From an uncultured Holophagales bacterium (lineage in GTDB: Bacteria > Acidobacteriota > Thermoanaerobaculia > UBA5066): a stretch of DNA of 12,611 nt. Of this stretch, positions 1 to 6,247 are shown piece by piece; the first letter of the stretch is position 1; the number at the start of each line of letters is the position of its first letter. Below the pieces are notes generated by a model. The model saw only the letters and a list, made by a program, of their open reading frames with translations, made no database searches and was not told where the DNA came from. Where the stretch lies: positions 1 through 12,611 of the forward strand of contig CALMDF010000218.1 in the NCBI GenBank assembly GCA_937864895.1, in the 5' to 3' direction. The position numbers and the translations under genes were made by a program.

Positions 1-885
1 CTCGGTCTTCTTCGCCCCCTCGAGGAGCGGGACCACGTTCGGCGACTTGCTCGTCTTCGCGAGCTGGACGAGGGTCTTGCCGTCCTTCGTCTTCTGCGCG
101 GGATCTGCGCCGTACCGGAGAAGGACGGGGACCATCTTCACGCGGTCGTAGGCGGCGGCGAGGTGGAGCGGCGTCTGCCCCTGGGAGTTCTTCGCCTCGA
201 CCTTCGCGCCGGCCTCGAGGAGGATCTCGGCCGACCCGGGGGCGTCCGACGTGACCGCCTCGTGGAGAGGCGTCTGGCCGTTCTTGAACTTCGCGTTCAC
301 GTCGGCCCCGGCCGCGACGAGGACGTTGAGCGCGTCGGGCCTGCTCGCCCGGAGGGCGAAGTAGAGCGGCGTCTGCTGGTGCTGGTCCCTCGCCTCGAGA
401 GGGGCGCCCGCGGCGAGGAGGGCGGAGGCCATGCCGCCGTCCCCTTCCTCACCCGCGATGTGGAGGGCGGTCTTCCCCCACGAGCAGACGGCCGTCGCGT
501 CGGCCCCGGCCGCGAGGAGGGCGGCGACGTTCTTCGGGGCGGGCTCGTCGACGGCCTCGCAGAGGGGCGTGTCGCCGTTCTCCGCCTTCGCGTTCGGGTT
601 CGCGCCCGCCTTCAGGAGGAGGGCGAGGACCTTTCCCTCGGCGTTTCCGGCGGCCTTGTGGAGGGCGGTGACCCCCCTGGCGTCGGCGGTGTCGGGAGAC
701 ATGCCCCCTTCGAGGAAGAGGGCGACGGTCTTCGGCTCCTCCTTCGTCACCTCCCAGAGGAACTTCTCCGCCGTGAAGGCGATCCCCTCCTTGTCGAGCT
801 TCTTCTTCGCCTTCGCCTCGTCGGCGGCGGCGGGAAGGAAGGCCACGAGCGCGAGGGCGGCGGCGGTCTTCGGGAAACGAAGCAT
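1..885 (-). CDS. Exported ankyrin-repeat protein (3' end outside window)
   Basis: The frame runs 295 codons from ATG at 885 to the window edge without a stop, so the C-terminus is missing. The start is fixed by an AGGAGG ribosome binding site 6 nt upstream. Residues 1-21 look like a Sec signal peptide (basic MLRFPK, hydrophobic ALALVAFLPAAA, likely cleavage near 19-21), so the protein is probably periplasmic or secreted. From about residue 37 there are seven to eight ankyrin repeats of roughly 33 residues, with the classic G-x-TPLHxA turn (for example GVTALHKAA at 71, GQTPLHEA at 203, GQTPLHLAA at 236) and LLxAGADxNA loops. Ankyrin repeats bind proteins; no catalytic motif is visible and the partner is unknown. 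It begins 68 nt after the Fe-S protein gene and may share its transcript. The repeat identification is certain; the function is not known. Confidence 0.9.
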   Translation of the reverse strand, partial: MLRFPKTAAALALVAFLPAAADEAKAKKKLDKEGIAFTAEKFLWEVTKEEPKTVALFLEGGMSPDTADARGVTALHKAAGNAEGKVLALLLKAGANPNAKAENGDTPLCEAVDEPAPKNVAALLAAGADATAVCSWGKTALHIAGEEGDGGMASALLAAGAPLEARDQHQQTPLYFALRASRPDALNVLVAAGADVNAKFKNGQTPLHEAVTSDAPGSAEILLEAGAKVEAKNSQGQTPLHLAAAYDRVKMVPVLLRYGADPAQKTKDGKTLVQLAKTSKSPNVVPLLEGAKKTE

Positions 886-890
886 GGAGA

Positions 891-896
891 CCTCCT
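891..896 (-). promoter_or_regulatory. Shine-Dalgarno of the ankyrin gene
   Basis: On the minus strand AGGAGG lies 5-6 nt before the ATG at 885. It is one of the strongest ribosome binding sites in the window and settles the start of the ankyrin gene. The 68-nt gap upstream of it (886-953) shows no terminator. Confidence 0.8.
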
Positions 897-953
897 GTCG
901 AAGGTTGGGCGCGGGAGCGCGGCGGTCGAAGCTGTCCCTGAGAGCGGCGAAGT

Positions 954-2264
954 CTAGCAGCGCTCCGGGGCGCGGCCGCCCGTGCGCCGTTCCCAGGCCT
1001 CGACGAGCCTCTCGAGGTAGACGGACTTCACCTGGCTTCGGGCCAGGGACCGCTTGACGGGGGGGAGGCGGAGGATCGCCCCGAGGACGGCGGAGAGCGC
1101 CCGGTGACTCAGGAGAGTCCGGTCGTCGAAGACGAGGTCGGCGAGATTGCCCCGCTCGATGGCCATCGCGACGACGCGCAGGGTCGTGTTCTTCGGGGGA
1201 ATCACCCGCGCGGCACGACGGACGAGCCGGAGCGACTCCTTCGGGCAGGCCGGGACGCAGACGCCGCAGCCGAGGCAGGCGTCCTCGACGAGGCGGGCGA
1301 CGCGGCGGCTGGCGGGCCGGGGCGGACCGGCGGGGACGAGGCTCATCGCCTCGACGGGGCACGCCTTCGCGCACGCCCCGCAGCCGTTGCACGCGTCCGC
1401 GTCGACCTCGGGGAGGAACCCCGTCGTGTGGACGGGGCGGAAGACGCCGAAGCGCTTCTGCGCGAGGAGCGCCTCGCAGCAGCAGCCGCAGCAGTTGCAG
1501 ATGAAGGCGACGCGCTCCCTCACGTTCTCCCCGAACTGCACGAGGCCCCGCGAACGCGCCTCGGCGAGGAGGTCGAGCGCCTCGGCGGAGTCGATCCTGC
1601 GGGCGAATCCGTGGCGGGAGAGGGAGTCGGCCGTGGTGCCGAAGGTGAGGCAGATGTCGAGGGGCGCGTCGCACGCGCGGCCCACGTGGGCCATCTTGTG
1701 CCGGCAGTAGCAGACGCCGACGGCCGCGTGGAGGGCGGACCGCGCCACCTCGCTCGCCCGCTCCCAGTCGAGGACGTGGAGGGTCTCGTCGCTTGGGAGG
1801 GACTCCTCGTTCACGAAGGCGCGGCCGAGCTGGGTCTCGCCCCGCGCGAAGAGCTCCCTCACGAAGTCCTCCTCGACGTTCAGGTACTCGTAGAAGAGCT
1901 CGGCGAGGGCCTTCTGGTCCACGTCCTGGCGAACCCGCATCATCGAGAACTCGAAGAAGCCGGCCATCGGCGGGGGGAGCACCCAGCGGGTCTCGCCGTT
2001 TCGCTCGGTGTCGAGGAGGAGGGCGCGCGCGGCGAGGGCGTCGAGGGTCTTCCTCGCCTCGGAGGGCGACGCCTTCCAGACCCGGGCGGCGGTCTCGAGC
2101 GTGAAGGGCTTCACGGGAAGGAGCGCCACGAGGCCCGCCTCTCTCTCGCTGAAGAGGAGGGCCAGGATCCGGTAGAGGAGGTCCGACGGCGGGGCACCCT
2201 GCGGGGTTCGGTTCAACCGCTCGACGAGGTGACGGTACCCGGAGCGCGCGGTGGCGTGGGCCAC
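954..2264 (-). CDS. Winged-helix, Cys-rich, two-[4Fe-4S] ferredoxin-like protein
   Basis: This 436-residue protein starts at GTG 2264, preceded by GGGAGGAG about 10 nt upstream, and stops at TAG 954. Residues 25-100 look like a winged-helix fold (KPFTLETAARVWKASPSEA, then a short wing and WVLPPPMAGFFEF). Residues 185-263 are Cys-rich: CYCRH at 185-189, C198, C205 and the cluster CNCCGCCC at 256-263. Two bacterial ferredoxin motifs follow, C292-x2-C295-x2-C298-x3-CP and C330-x2-C333-x2-C336-x3-CP, each expected to hold one [4Fe-4S] cluster. There is no signal peptide or membrane segment, so it is probably a cytoplasmic electron carrier or a redox-sensing protein. I recognise the family layout from anaerobic and deep-branching bacteria but know no assigned function. 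It lies 50 nt after the radical SAM gene, which suggests it could supply electrons to that enzyme; this is an inference. Confidence 0.88.
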   Translation of the reverse strand: MAHATARSGYRHLVERLNRTPQGAPPSDLLYRILALLFSEREAGLVALLPVKPFTLETAARVWKASPSEARKTLDALAARALLLDTERNGETRWVLPPPMAGFFEFSMMRVRQDVDQKALAELFYEYLNVEEDFVRELFARGETQLGRAFVNEESLPSDETLHVLDWERASEVARSALHAAVGVCYCRHKMAHVGRACDAPLDICLTFGTTADSLSRHGFARRIDSAEALDLLAEARSRGLVQFGENVRERVAFICNCCGCCCEALLAQKRFGVFRPVHTTGFLPEVDADACNGCGACAKACPVEAMSLVPAGPPRPASRRVARLVEDACLGCGVCVPACPKESLRLVRRAARVIPPKNTTLRVVAMAIERGNLADLVFDDRTLLSHRALSAVLGAILRLPPVKRSLARSQVKSVYLERLVEAWERRTGGRAPERC

Positions 2265-2314
2265 GCCCGATTCTCCTCCCGGAAGAGGGGGCGGGGAAGT
2301 CTCCCGCGGGAGCG

Positions 2315-3253
2315 TCAGGGGACGACCGGCCGGGGGAAGCTCCGGTCCTCGAGGAGGGCGAGGCCGAAGAGCCTCGCGAGGGCGCGGGCCTCGTCGACCT
2401 CCTCCTCCGTCGGGGCCCGGTCCAGGGGCGGCAGGTGGCGCGCCCGGTAAGCGGGGCGGTACTGCGCCATGACGTTGACCCAGGTGCTCCGCGAGACCTC
2501 TCCCGCGAGGAACCGGAAGACGCTCTCCGACCCCGCGAGGCCGCCAGGGAGGACGAGGTGCCGCACGAGGAGCCCCCGGAACGCGATCCCTCCCCGGTCG
2601 AGGACGAGGTCCCCCACCTGCCGGTGCATCTCCCTCACGGCCGCGCGGTTCACCGCCGGGTAGTCGGGGACGTGGGAATGGGAGAGGGCCGGCCCGGCGT
2701 CGCCGTACTTCATGTCGGGCATGTAGATGTCGACGACGCCGTCGAGGAGGGCGAGGGAGGAGAGGGACTCGTACCCGCCCGTGTTCCAGACGAGGGGGAT
2801 CGAGAGGCCGGCGTCTGCGGCGGAGACGAGCGCCTCGAGGATCTGCGGGAGGACGTGCGTCGGGGAGACGAGGTTGACGTTGTGGCAGCCCTCCTGCTGG
2901 AGCGCGAGGAAGATCCCCGCGAGCGCGCCGGGCGTCGCCTCCCGGCCCTCGCCGAGCTGCGAGATCCCGGAGTTCTGGCAGAAGTCGCACTTGAGGTTGC
3001 AGCGGGAGAAGAAGACGGTGCCCGAGCCGCGCCACCCGCGGATCGGATCTTCCTCGCCGTGGTGGGGGCCCCAGCTCGACACGACGGCCCGGGGGCCGGT
3101 GCGGCAGGAGCCGAGGGCTTCGCCCGCGGTCCGGTCGACGCCGCACTGTCGGCCGCAGAGGTCGCAGGCGTGCAGGTGCTCCCGCGCGGCGCGGGCGCGG
3201 TACGCGAGCTCGCCGGCCGCGTGGAGGGCGCGATACGCCGGAAGGGTTCTCAG
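2315..3253 (-). CDS. COG1313-type radical SAM enzyme (PflX-like), probable CTG start
   Basis: This is a cytoplasmic radical SAM protein of the PflA-related COG1313 family; the substrate is unknown. The SAM-cluster motif CNLKCDFC is at residues 85-92, preceded by GSGTVFF and followed by QNSGISQLGEG. NLVSPTHVLPQILEAL, VWNTGGYES, DIYMPDMKYGD and VRHLVLPGG are family-typical blocks. Family members also carry an N-terminal Cys motif, here CDLCGRQCGV with a later GSC (C30, C33, C37, C50). The first ATG/GTG/TTG in frame is GTG 3082, which would cut this motif off. The best start that keeps it is CTG 3253, giving 312 residues and a CTGA overlap with the stop of the upstream gene, just after a G8 run. 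AmrS of the AmmeMemoRadiSam system was considered, but the block order fits COG1313 better. The enzyme call is firm; the exact start is inferred. Confidence 0.82.
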   Translation of the reverse strand: MRTLPAYRALHAAGELAYRARAAREHLHACDLCGRQCGVDRTAGEALGSCRTGPRAVVSSWGPHHGEEDPIRGWRGSGTVFFSRCNLKCDFCQNSGISQLGEGREATPGALAGIFLALQQEGCHNVNLVSPTHVLPQILEALVSAADAGLSIPLVWNTGGYESLSSLALLDGVVDIYMPDMKYGDAGPALSHSHVPDYPAVNRAAVREMHRQVGDLVLDRGGIAFRGLLVRHLVLPGGLAGSESVFRFLAGEVSRSTWVNVMAQYRPAYRARHLPPLDRAPTEEEVDEARALARLFGLALLEDRSFPRPVVP

Positions 3254-4491
3254 GAGCCCCCCCCGGAGGGGAGCTCCGCTCCCCTGCGGCAGGCGACGAG
3301 GAAAAGGAGCGCCGCGGCGGCGGCGAGGAACGCGAGGAAGGTGGAGCCGCCGGAGAGGAAGGTGTCGTAGAGGGTGTGGAGGAGGGTCGCCGCGGCGACG
3401 CCCGCGAGGAGGAAGGCGCCGGGCCTTCGTCCTTCTCCCGTTGCGACTCCGAGGGCGTAGCCGGCGAGACCGGTCCAGGCGGCGTGGAGGAGGGGGATCG
3501 CGGCGGTCGTGACGACCGACGAGACGACGAAGGCGTAAAGGGCGGCCGAGATCGAGCCCGCGGAGAAAGTGAGCGCCAGGGCGTTCCCGGCGCCTCCCCA
3601 GGCCGACGAGGACGAGGCCTCCCAGAGGCCGAAGCCGAGGCCGGCGACGAGCCCGTGGGCGAGCCCTCCCGCCGGGTCCGACGCGCCGCCCAGCCTCCGC
3701 GCGAGGAGGACGAGGAGCCCCGCCTTGGCCGCTTCCGTGAGGAAGGCGCCCGGGAAGACGGCGAGGAAGCGGACAGGGAAGGCCCTCGACGGCTCCCCGA
3801 GGGCGTGGAGCCAGGAGACGGGCAGGACACCCGGCAGGAGCGAGGAGAAGAGGGCCCCGAGGAGGACGGAAGAGAGGAAGAGGGCCGTGCCGAGCCGGGG
3901 GGACGGGCGACGCGGCGGGAAGGCGAGAAGGAGGAAGGTCGCCCAGAGGGCCGCGAGGGAGAAGTTGAAGAGCCTGGCCCGCAGGACGGGGTCCTCGACC
4001 ACGGTCACGACGCCGAGGGGACCCAGCCCGAAGACGAGGAGGAGGATCGCCGCGGGGGCGCCGAGGGCCTCCGGGTCGAGGAGCCGCCGGAGCGGGAAGA
4101 TCTCCCCGGCGGGGAGGGCGCGGAGGTCATCCGCGAGCTGCCGGGCGAGAGAGCCGGGAGCGGGCGCGGGCTTTCCCGCGGGCGCGGGCACTTCGGCGGG
4201 GCCGGCCTCGGCCACGGCCGGGGCCGGGACAGGCGGTGGGGGCGGCGGAGGAGACGGGGGATGGGGGCGGATGCCCGAGACCTCGAGGAGCGGCGCTTCC
4301 TCCGCCTCGGGGAACGGAGCGCCGAACTCGACGTACACCGACGCCTTCAGCCACTCCGGGGTGCCGCTCTTCCAGACGAGGTCGTCGGGACCGAGCTCCC
4401 CGTCGCGGGCGAGGGCCTCGAGCTCGGTCCCGTCGAGCGGGCCGCGCTTCCGCCCGCCCGAGTAGGCGAAGTAGATCGAGGCGTCCGGCAC
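3250..4491 (-). CDS. GYF_2 domain-PrsW-like membrane protein
   Basis: From GTG 4491 this is 413 residues. Residues 4-50 form a GYF_2 domain (IYFAYSGGRKRGPLDG, then LVWKSGTPEWLKAS). A Pro/Ala linker follows at 76-115, including a run of seven prolines. The remainder is a polytopic membrane domain of the PrsW (Abi-like) type. PrsW in Bacillus is an intramembrane protease that cleaves an anti-sigma factor. Of its motifs, the FxxxE pair (F287, E291), His336, and HTLYD (H372, D376) are visible, but the EExxK site reads TEAAK (T252, E253, K256), so one of the paired glutamates is lost. Activity is therefore uncertain. An ATG at 4530 would add 13 residues, but it sits inside a terminator hairpin, and neither start has a clear ribosome binding site. 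The GTG places the GYF_2 domain at the very N-terminus, as is usual. The stop (TGA 3252-3250) overlaps the radical SAM CTG. Confidence 0.8.
   Translation of the reverse strand: MPDASIYFAYSGGRKRGPLDGTELEALARDGELGPDDLVWKSGTPEWLKASVYVEFGAPFPEAEEAPLLEVSGIRPHPPSPPPPPPPVPAPAVAEAGPAEVPAPAGKPAPAPGSLARQLADDLRALPAGEIFPLRRLLDPEALGAPAAILLLVFGLGPLGVVTVVEDPVLRARLFNFSLAALWATFLLLAFPPRRPSPRLGTALFLSSVLLGALFSSLLPGVLPVSWLHALGEPSRAFPVRFLAVFPGAFLTEAAKAGLLVLLARRLGGASDPAGGLAHGLVAGLGFGLWEASSSSAWGGAGNALALTFSAGSISAALYAFVVSSVVTTAAIPLLHAAWTGLAGYALGVATGEGRRPGAFLLAGVAAATLLHTLYDTFLSGGSTFLAFLAAAAALLFLVACRRGAELPSGGGS
3257..3264 (-). other. G8 homopolymer at the PrsW/radical SAM junction
   Basis: Eight consecutive G (minus strand) lie 4 nt before the TGA of the PrsW-like gene. 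The radical SAM frame is exactly -1 relative to the PrsW frame and open through this run. One extra G, or a -1 slip on the run, would fuse the two proteins in frame. The run could also act as a weak ribosome binding site for the CTG at 3253 (spacing 3 nt, G-U wobble with the anti-Shine-Dalgarno). Confidence 0.75.
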
Positions 4492-4508
4492 TGTGGGGAT
4501 GGTAGGCC

Positions 4509-4540
4509 AAAAAGAAAAAGAGCCGCCCATCGGGGCGGCT
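4509..4540 (-). terminator. Intrinsic terminator after rng
   Basis: On the minus strand a perfect 8-bp stem, AGCCGCCC/GGGCGGCT with a CGAT loop (4540-4521), is followed by C-TTTTT-C-TTTTT (4520-4509). This is a textbook Rho-independent terminator, unusual in being the only T-rich tract in the window. It lies 146 nt beyond the rng stop and most simply ends the mre-rng transcript. On the plus strand the hairpin is followed by GGGAGG rather than T, so it works in one direction only. Confidence 0.88.
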
Positions 4541-4566
4541 GGGAGGAGAGGCTGGAGTGTGCGCCA
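4509..4566 (-). ncRNA. Candidate small RNA of about 58 nt (sigma-54 start to terminator)
   Basis: The predicted start of the sigma-54-like promoter (about 4566) and the intrinsic terminator would bound an RNA of about 58 nt. Its 5' part is single-stranded and C/U-rich, with CCUCUCCUCCC just before the terminator stem. That stretch is complementary to GGAGG-type ribosome binding sites, which resembles known sRNAs with anti-Shine-Dalgarno loops. No family match is claimed. It could equally be the short leader of the PrsW-like gene or just the 3' end of the rng transcript. Confidence 0.28.
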
Positions 4567-4576
4567 ACCCGGTTAT

Positions 4577-4593
4577 TGCAGGAGGCGTGCCAA
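4577..4593 (-). promoter_or_regulatory. Sigma-54 (RpoN)-type promoter motif
   Basis: On the minus strand the sequence TTGGCACGCCTCCTGCA matches the -24/-12 consensus TTGGCACG-N4-TTGCA with one difference (CTGC for TTGC). The GG at 4591-4590 and the GC at 4579-4578 are separated by exactly 10 nt, the spacing RpoN demands. The predicted start is near 4566. It points toward the terminator and the PrsW-like gene. No enhancer-binding protein gene lies in the window, so use in vivo is unproven. Confidence 0.5.
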
Positions 4594-4601
4594 CCTCTTC
4601 C

Positions 4602-4671
4602 GTGCCATTTAGGCCACTTCCGGCCGGCCGGTGGCCCGTTTCCCGGTCGGGCCGAAGTGCCCCGAAGGCAC
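4602..4671 (-). repeat. Long imperfect inverted repeat in the rng 3' region
   Basis: The arms pair in order: GTGCC 4602-4606 with GGCAC 4667-4671, CACTTC 4615-4620 with GAAGTG 4654-4659, and GGCC 4622-4625 with GGCC 4650-4653. Small internal loops and a one-base bulge separate them, and a G/C-rich apex can also pair. The whole 70-nt element can fold into one long hairpin starting 15 nt after the rng stop. A further CACCCGGGTG palindrome (4669-4678) overlaps its base. There is no T-tract, so it is not a standard terminator. It may protect or signal the 3' end of the operon mRNA, or be a REP-like repeat; a genome search would tell. Confidence 0.55.
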
Positions 4672-4685
4672 CCGGGTGACGGCGC

Positions 4686-6239
4686 TCACGCTTCGACGAC
4701 GACGTCGTACCCCTCGTGGTGCAGGTGCTCGTCGACCTGGACGTGGATCGGCATGCCGATGTGATCCTGGAGCTCCTCGATGAGGTGGCGCTCGTCGGAG
4801 GAGAGGGCCCTCGAGATCTCCGGGTGGACCCTGAGGAAGAGGGCGTGGCCCTCGCCCGAGGCGGCCCGCTTGACGATCTCGCGGCGGATCTCGAGGAGGA
4901 TCGTCGGGACGCTCTTGATGCGCCCCGAGCCGGAGCAGTAGGGGCAGGGCATCGTGAGGGCGCGCTCGAGGCTCTGGCGCTGCCTCTTGCGGGTGATCTC
5001 GACGAGGCCGAACTCGGAGACGGGGAGCATCCGGTTCTTGGAACGGTCCTTCTTCAGCTCGGCCTCGAGGGCGGTGACGAGCTCCTGGCGGTGCTCCTCC
5101 TCCTCCATGTCGATGAAGTCGACGACGAGGAGGCCGCCGAGGTCGCGCAGGCGGATCTGCCGCACGATCTCCTGGACGGCCTCCATGTTCGTCCTGAGGA
5201 CCGTGTCCTCCAGCCGCTTCTTCCCGATGTACTTGCCGGTGTTGACGTCGATGGCGACGAGCGCCTCGGTCTGGTTGATGACGATGTAGCCGCCCGACTT
5301 GAGCCAGACCTTCGACTTGAGGGCGTTCTCGATCTCCGCCTCGACGCCGAGCTCCTCGAAGAGGGGGCTCGACTTCCGGTAGAGCTTCACCTTCCCGACG
5401 AGGTTCGGCTGCACCTGGTCGAGGAACTCGACGATGCGGCGGTACTCCTCGTCGTCGTCGACCCAGAGGACGGAGAACTCCTGGGCGAAGACGTCCCGCG
5501 CGGCGCGGAGGGTCAGGTCGAGGTCGCGGTGGAGGAGGGCCGGGGCGCCGGAGCGCTCGGCGCGCTTCCGGATCTGCTCCCAGAGCCGCGCGAGGTAGCG
5601 CTTGTCGGCGGCGAACTCGTCGGCGGCCCGCCCCTCGCCCGCGGTCCTCACGATGAAGCCGCCCGGCCCCTTGCGCAGGGCCGTGAGGATGTCGCGGAGG
5701 CGGACCCGCTCCTCCTCGTTCTCGATCCTCCTCGAGACGCCGACGTGGTCGATCGTCGGCATGTAGACGAGCGAGCGGCCCGGGAGCGTGACGTGCGTCG
5801 TGATCCTGACGCCCTTGTGGGCGATCTGGTCCTTCGTCACCTGCACGACGAGCTCCTGCCCCTCGCGGAGGAGCTCGTCGATGGAGGGGAGCGGCGGGCG
5901 CGCGGGCGGCTCCGCCTCGACCGCGGCGGGAAGGGCCTCGCCGTTCGCGACGGTCCCCGCCTCCTCGGCGCCGTTCTCCTCGATTCCCCCGAAACGGTCG
6001 AAGTCCTCGACCTCCTCGCCGACGTCGGCGACGTAGAGGAAGGCGTCCTTCTCGAGGCCGATGTCGATGAAGGCCGACTGCATCCCCGGCAGGACCCGCG
6101 TGACCCGCCCCTTGTAGATGTTGCCGACGACGCCGCGCTGCTTGCGGCGCTCGATCTGCACCTCGGCGACGCGGCCGTCCTCGAGGACGGCCACCCGGGT
6201 CTCGCGATCGTTTGCGGAGATGAGGAGCTCTTTCTGCAT
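4686..6239 (-). CDS. rng: Ribonuclease G (RNase E/G family)
   Basis: This 517-residue single-strand endoribonuclease acts in rRNA maturation and mRNA decay in the cytoplasm. The N-terminal MQKELLISANDRETRVAVLEDG and GNIYKGRVTRVLPGMQSAFIDIG blocks begin the S1 region. That region is interrupted by an acidic, low-complexity insert at about 73-118 before VVQVTKDQIAHKGVRIT. The metal-binding aspartates are D331 (in DVNTG) and D374 (in VVDFIDM). Their 43-residue spacing equals that of D303 and D346 in E. coli RNase E. The zinc-link motif CPYCSGSG is at 432-438. The protein ends after the short C-terminal domain, with no degradosome scaffold, so it is RNase G rather than RNase E. ATG 6239 has GAGGT 4 nt upstream, overlapping the rodA stop; the intergenic gap is 8 nt. 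Linkage to mre genes is also seen in E. coli. Confidence 0.96.
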   Translation of the reverse strand: MQKELLISANDRETRVAVLEDGRVAEVQIERRKQRGVVGNIYKGRVTRVLPGMQSAFIDIGLEKDAFLYVADVGEEVEDFDRFGGIEENGAEEAGTVANGEALPAAVEAEPPARPPLPSIDELLREGQELVVQVTKDQIAHKGVRITTHVTLPGRSLVYMPTIDHVGVSRRIENEEERVRLRDILTALRKGPGGFIVRTAGEGRAADEFAADKRYLARLWEQIRKRAERSGAPALLHRDLDLTLRAARDVFAQEFSVLWVDDDEEYRRIVEFLDQVQPNLVGKVKLYRKSSPLFEELGVEAEIENALKSKVWLKSGGYIVINQTEALVAIDVNTGKYIGKKRLEDTVLRTNMEAVQEIVRQIRLRDLGGLLVVDFIDMEEEEHRQELVTALEAELKKDRSKNRMLPVSEFGLVEITRKRQRQSLERALTMPCPYCSGSGRIKSVPTILLEIRREIVKRAASGEGHALFLRVHPEISRALSSDERHLIEELQDHIGMPIHVQVDEHLHHEGYDVVVEA

Positions 6240-6247
6240 GGGGACCT

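Noticed and set aside
2301..2312. 12-bp palindrome CTCCCGCGGGAG between the radical SAM and Fe-S genes
   Set aside because: No T-tract and no second element; short palindromes are expected by chance at this GC content.
2315..3253. AmrS of the AmmeMemoRadiSam system
   Set aside because: The GSGTVFFSRCNLKCDFCQN-type block, NLVSPTH and MHRQVGDL order fit COG1313, and no AmmeMemoRadiSam partner genes are visible.
954..3830. A single 958-codon minus-strand frame covering the Fe-S protein plus more than 500 upstream codons
   Set aside because: Only the part from GTG 2264 matches a protein; the upstream part is Arg/Pro/Ser-rich and overlaps the radical SAM and PrsW-like genes in another frame.
4236..4260. 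GGCGG/GGTGGG-rich repeat on the plus strand
   Set aside because: It encodes the polyproline linker of the PrsW-like protein on the minus strand and is not an independent repeat element, though it may need EF-P for translation.
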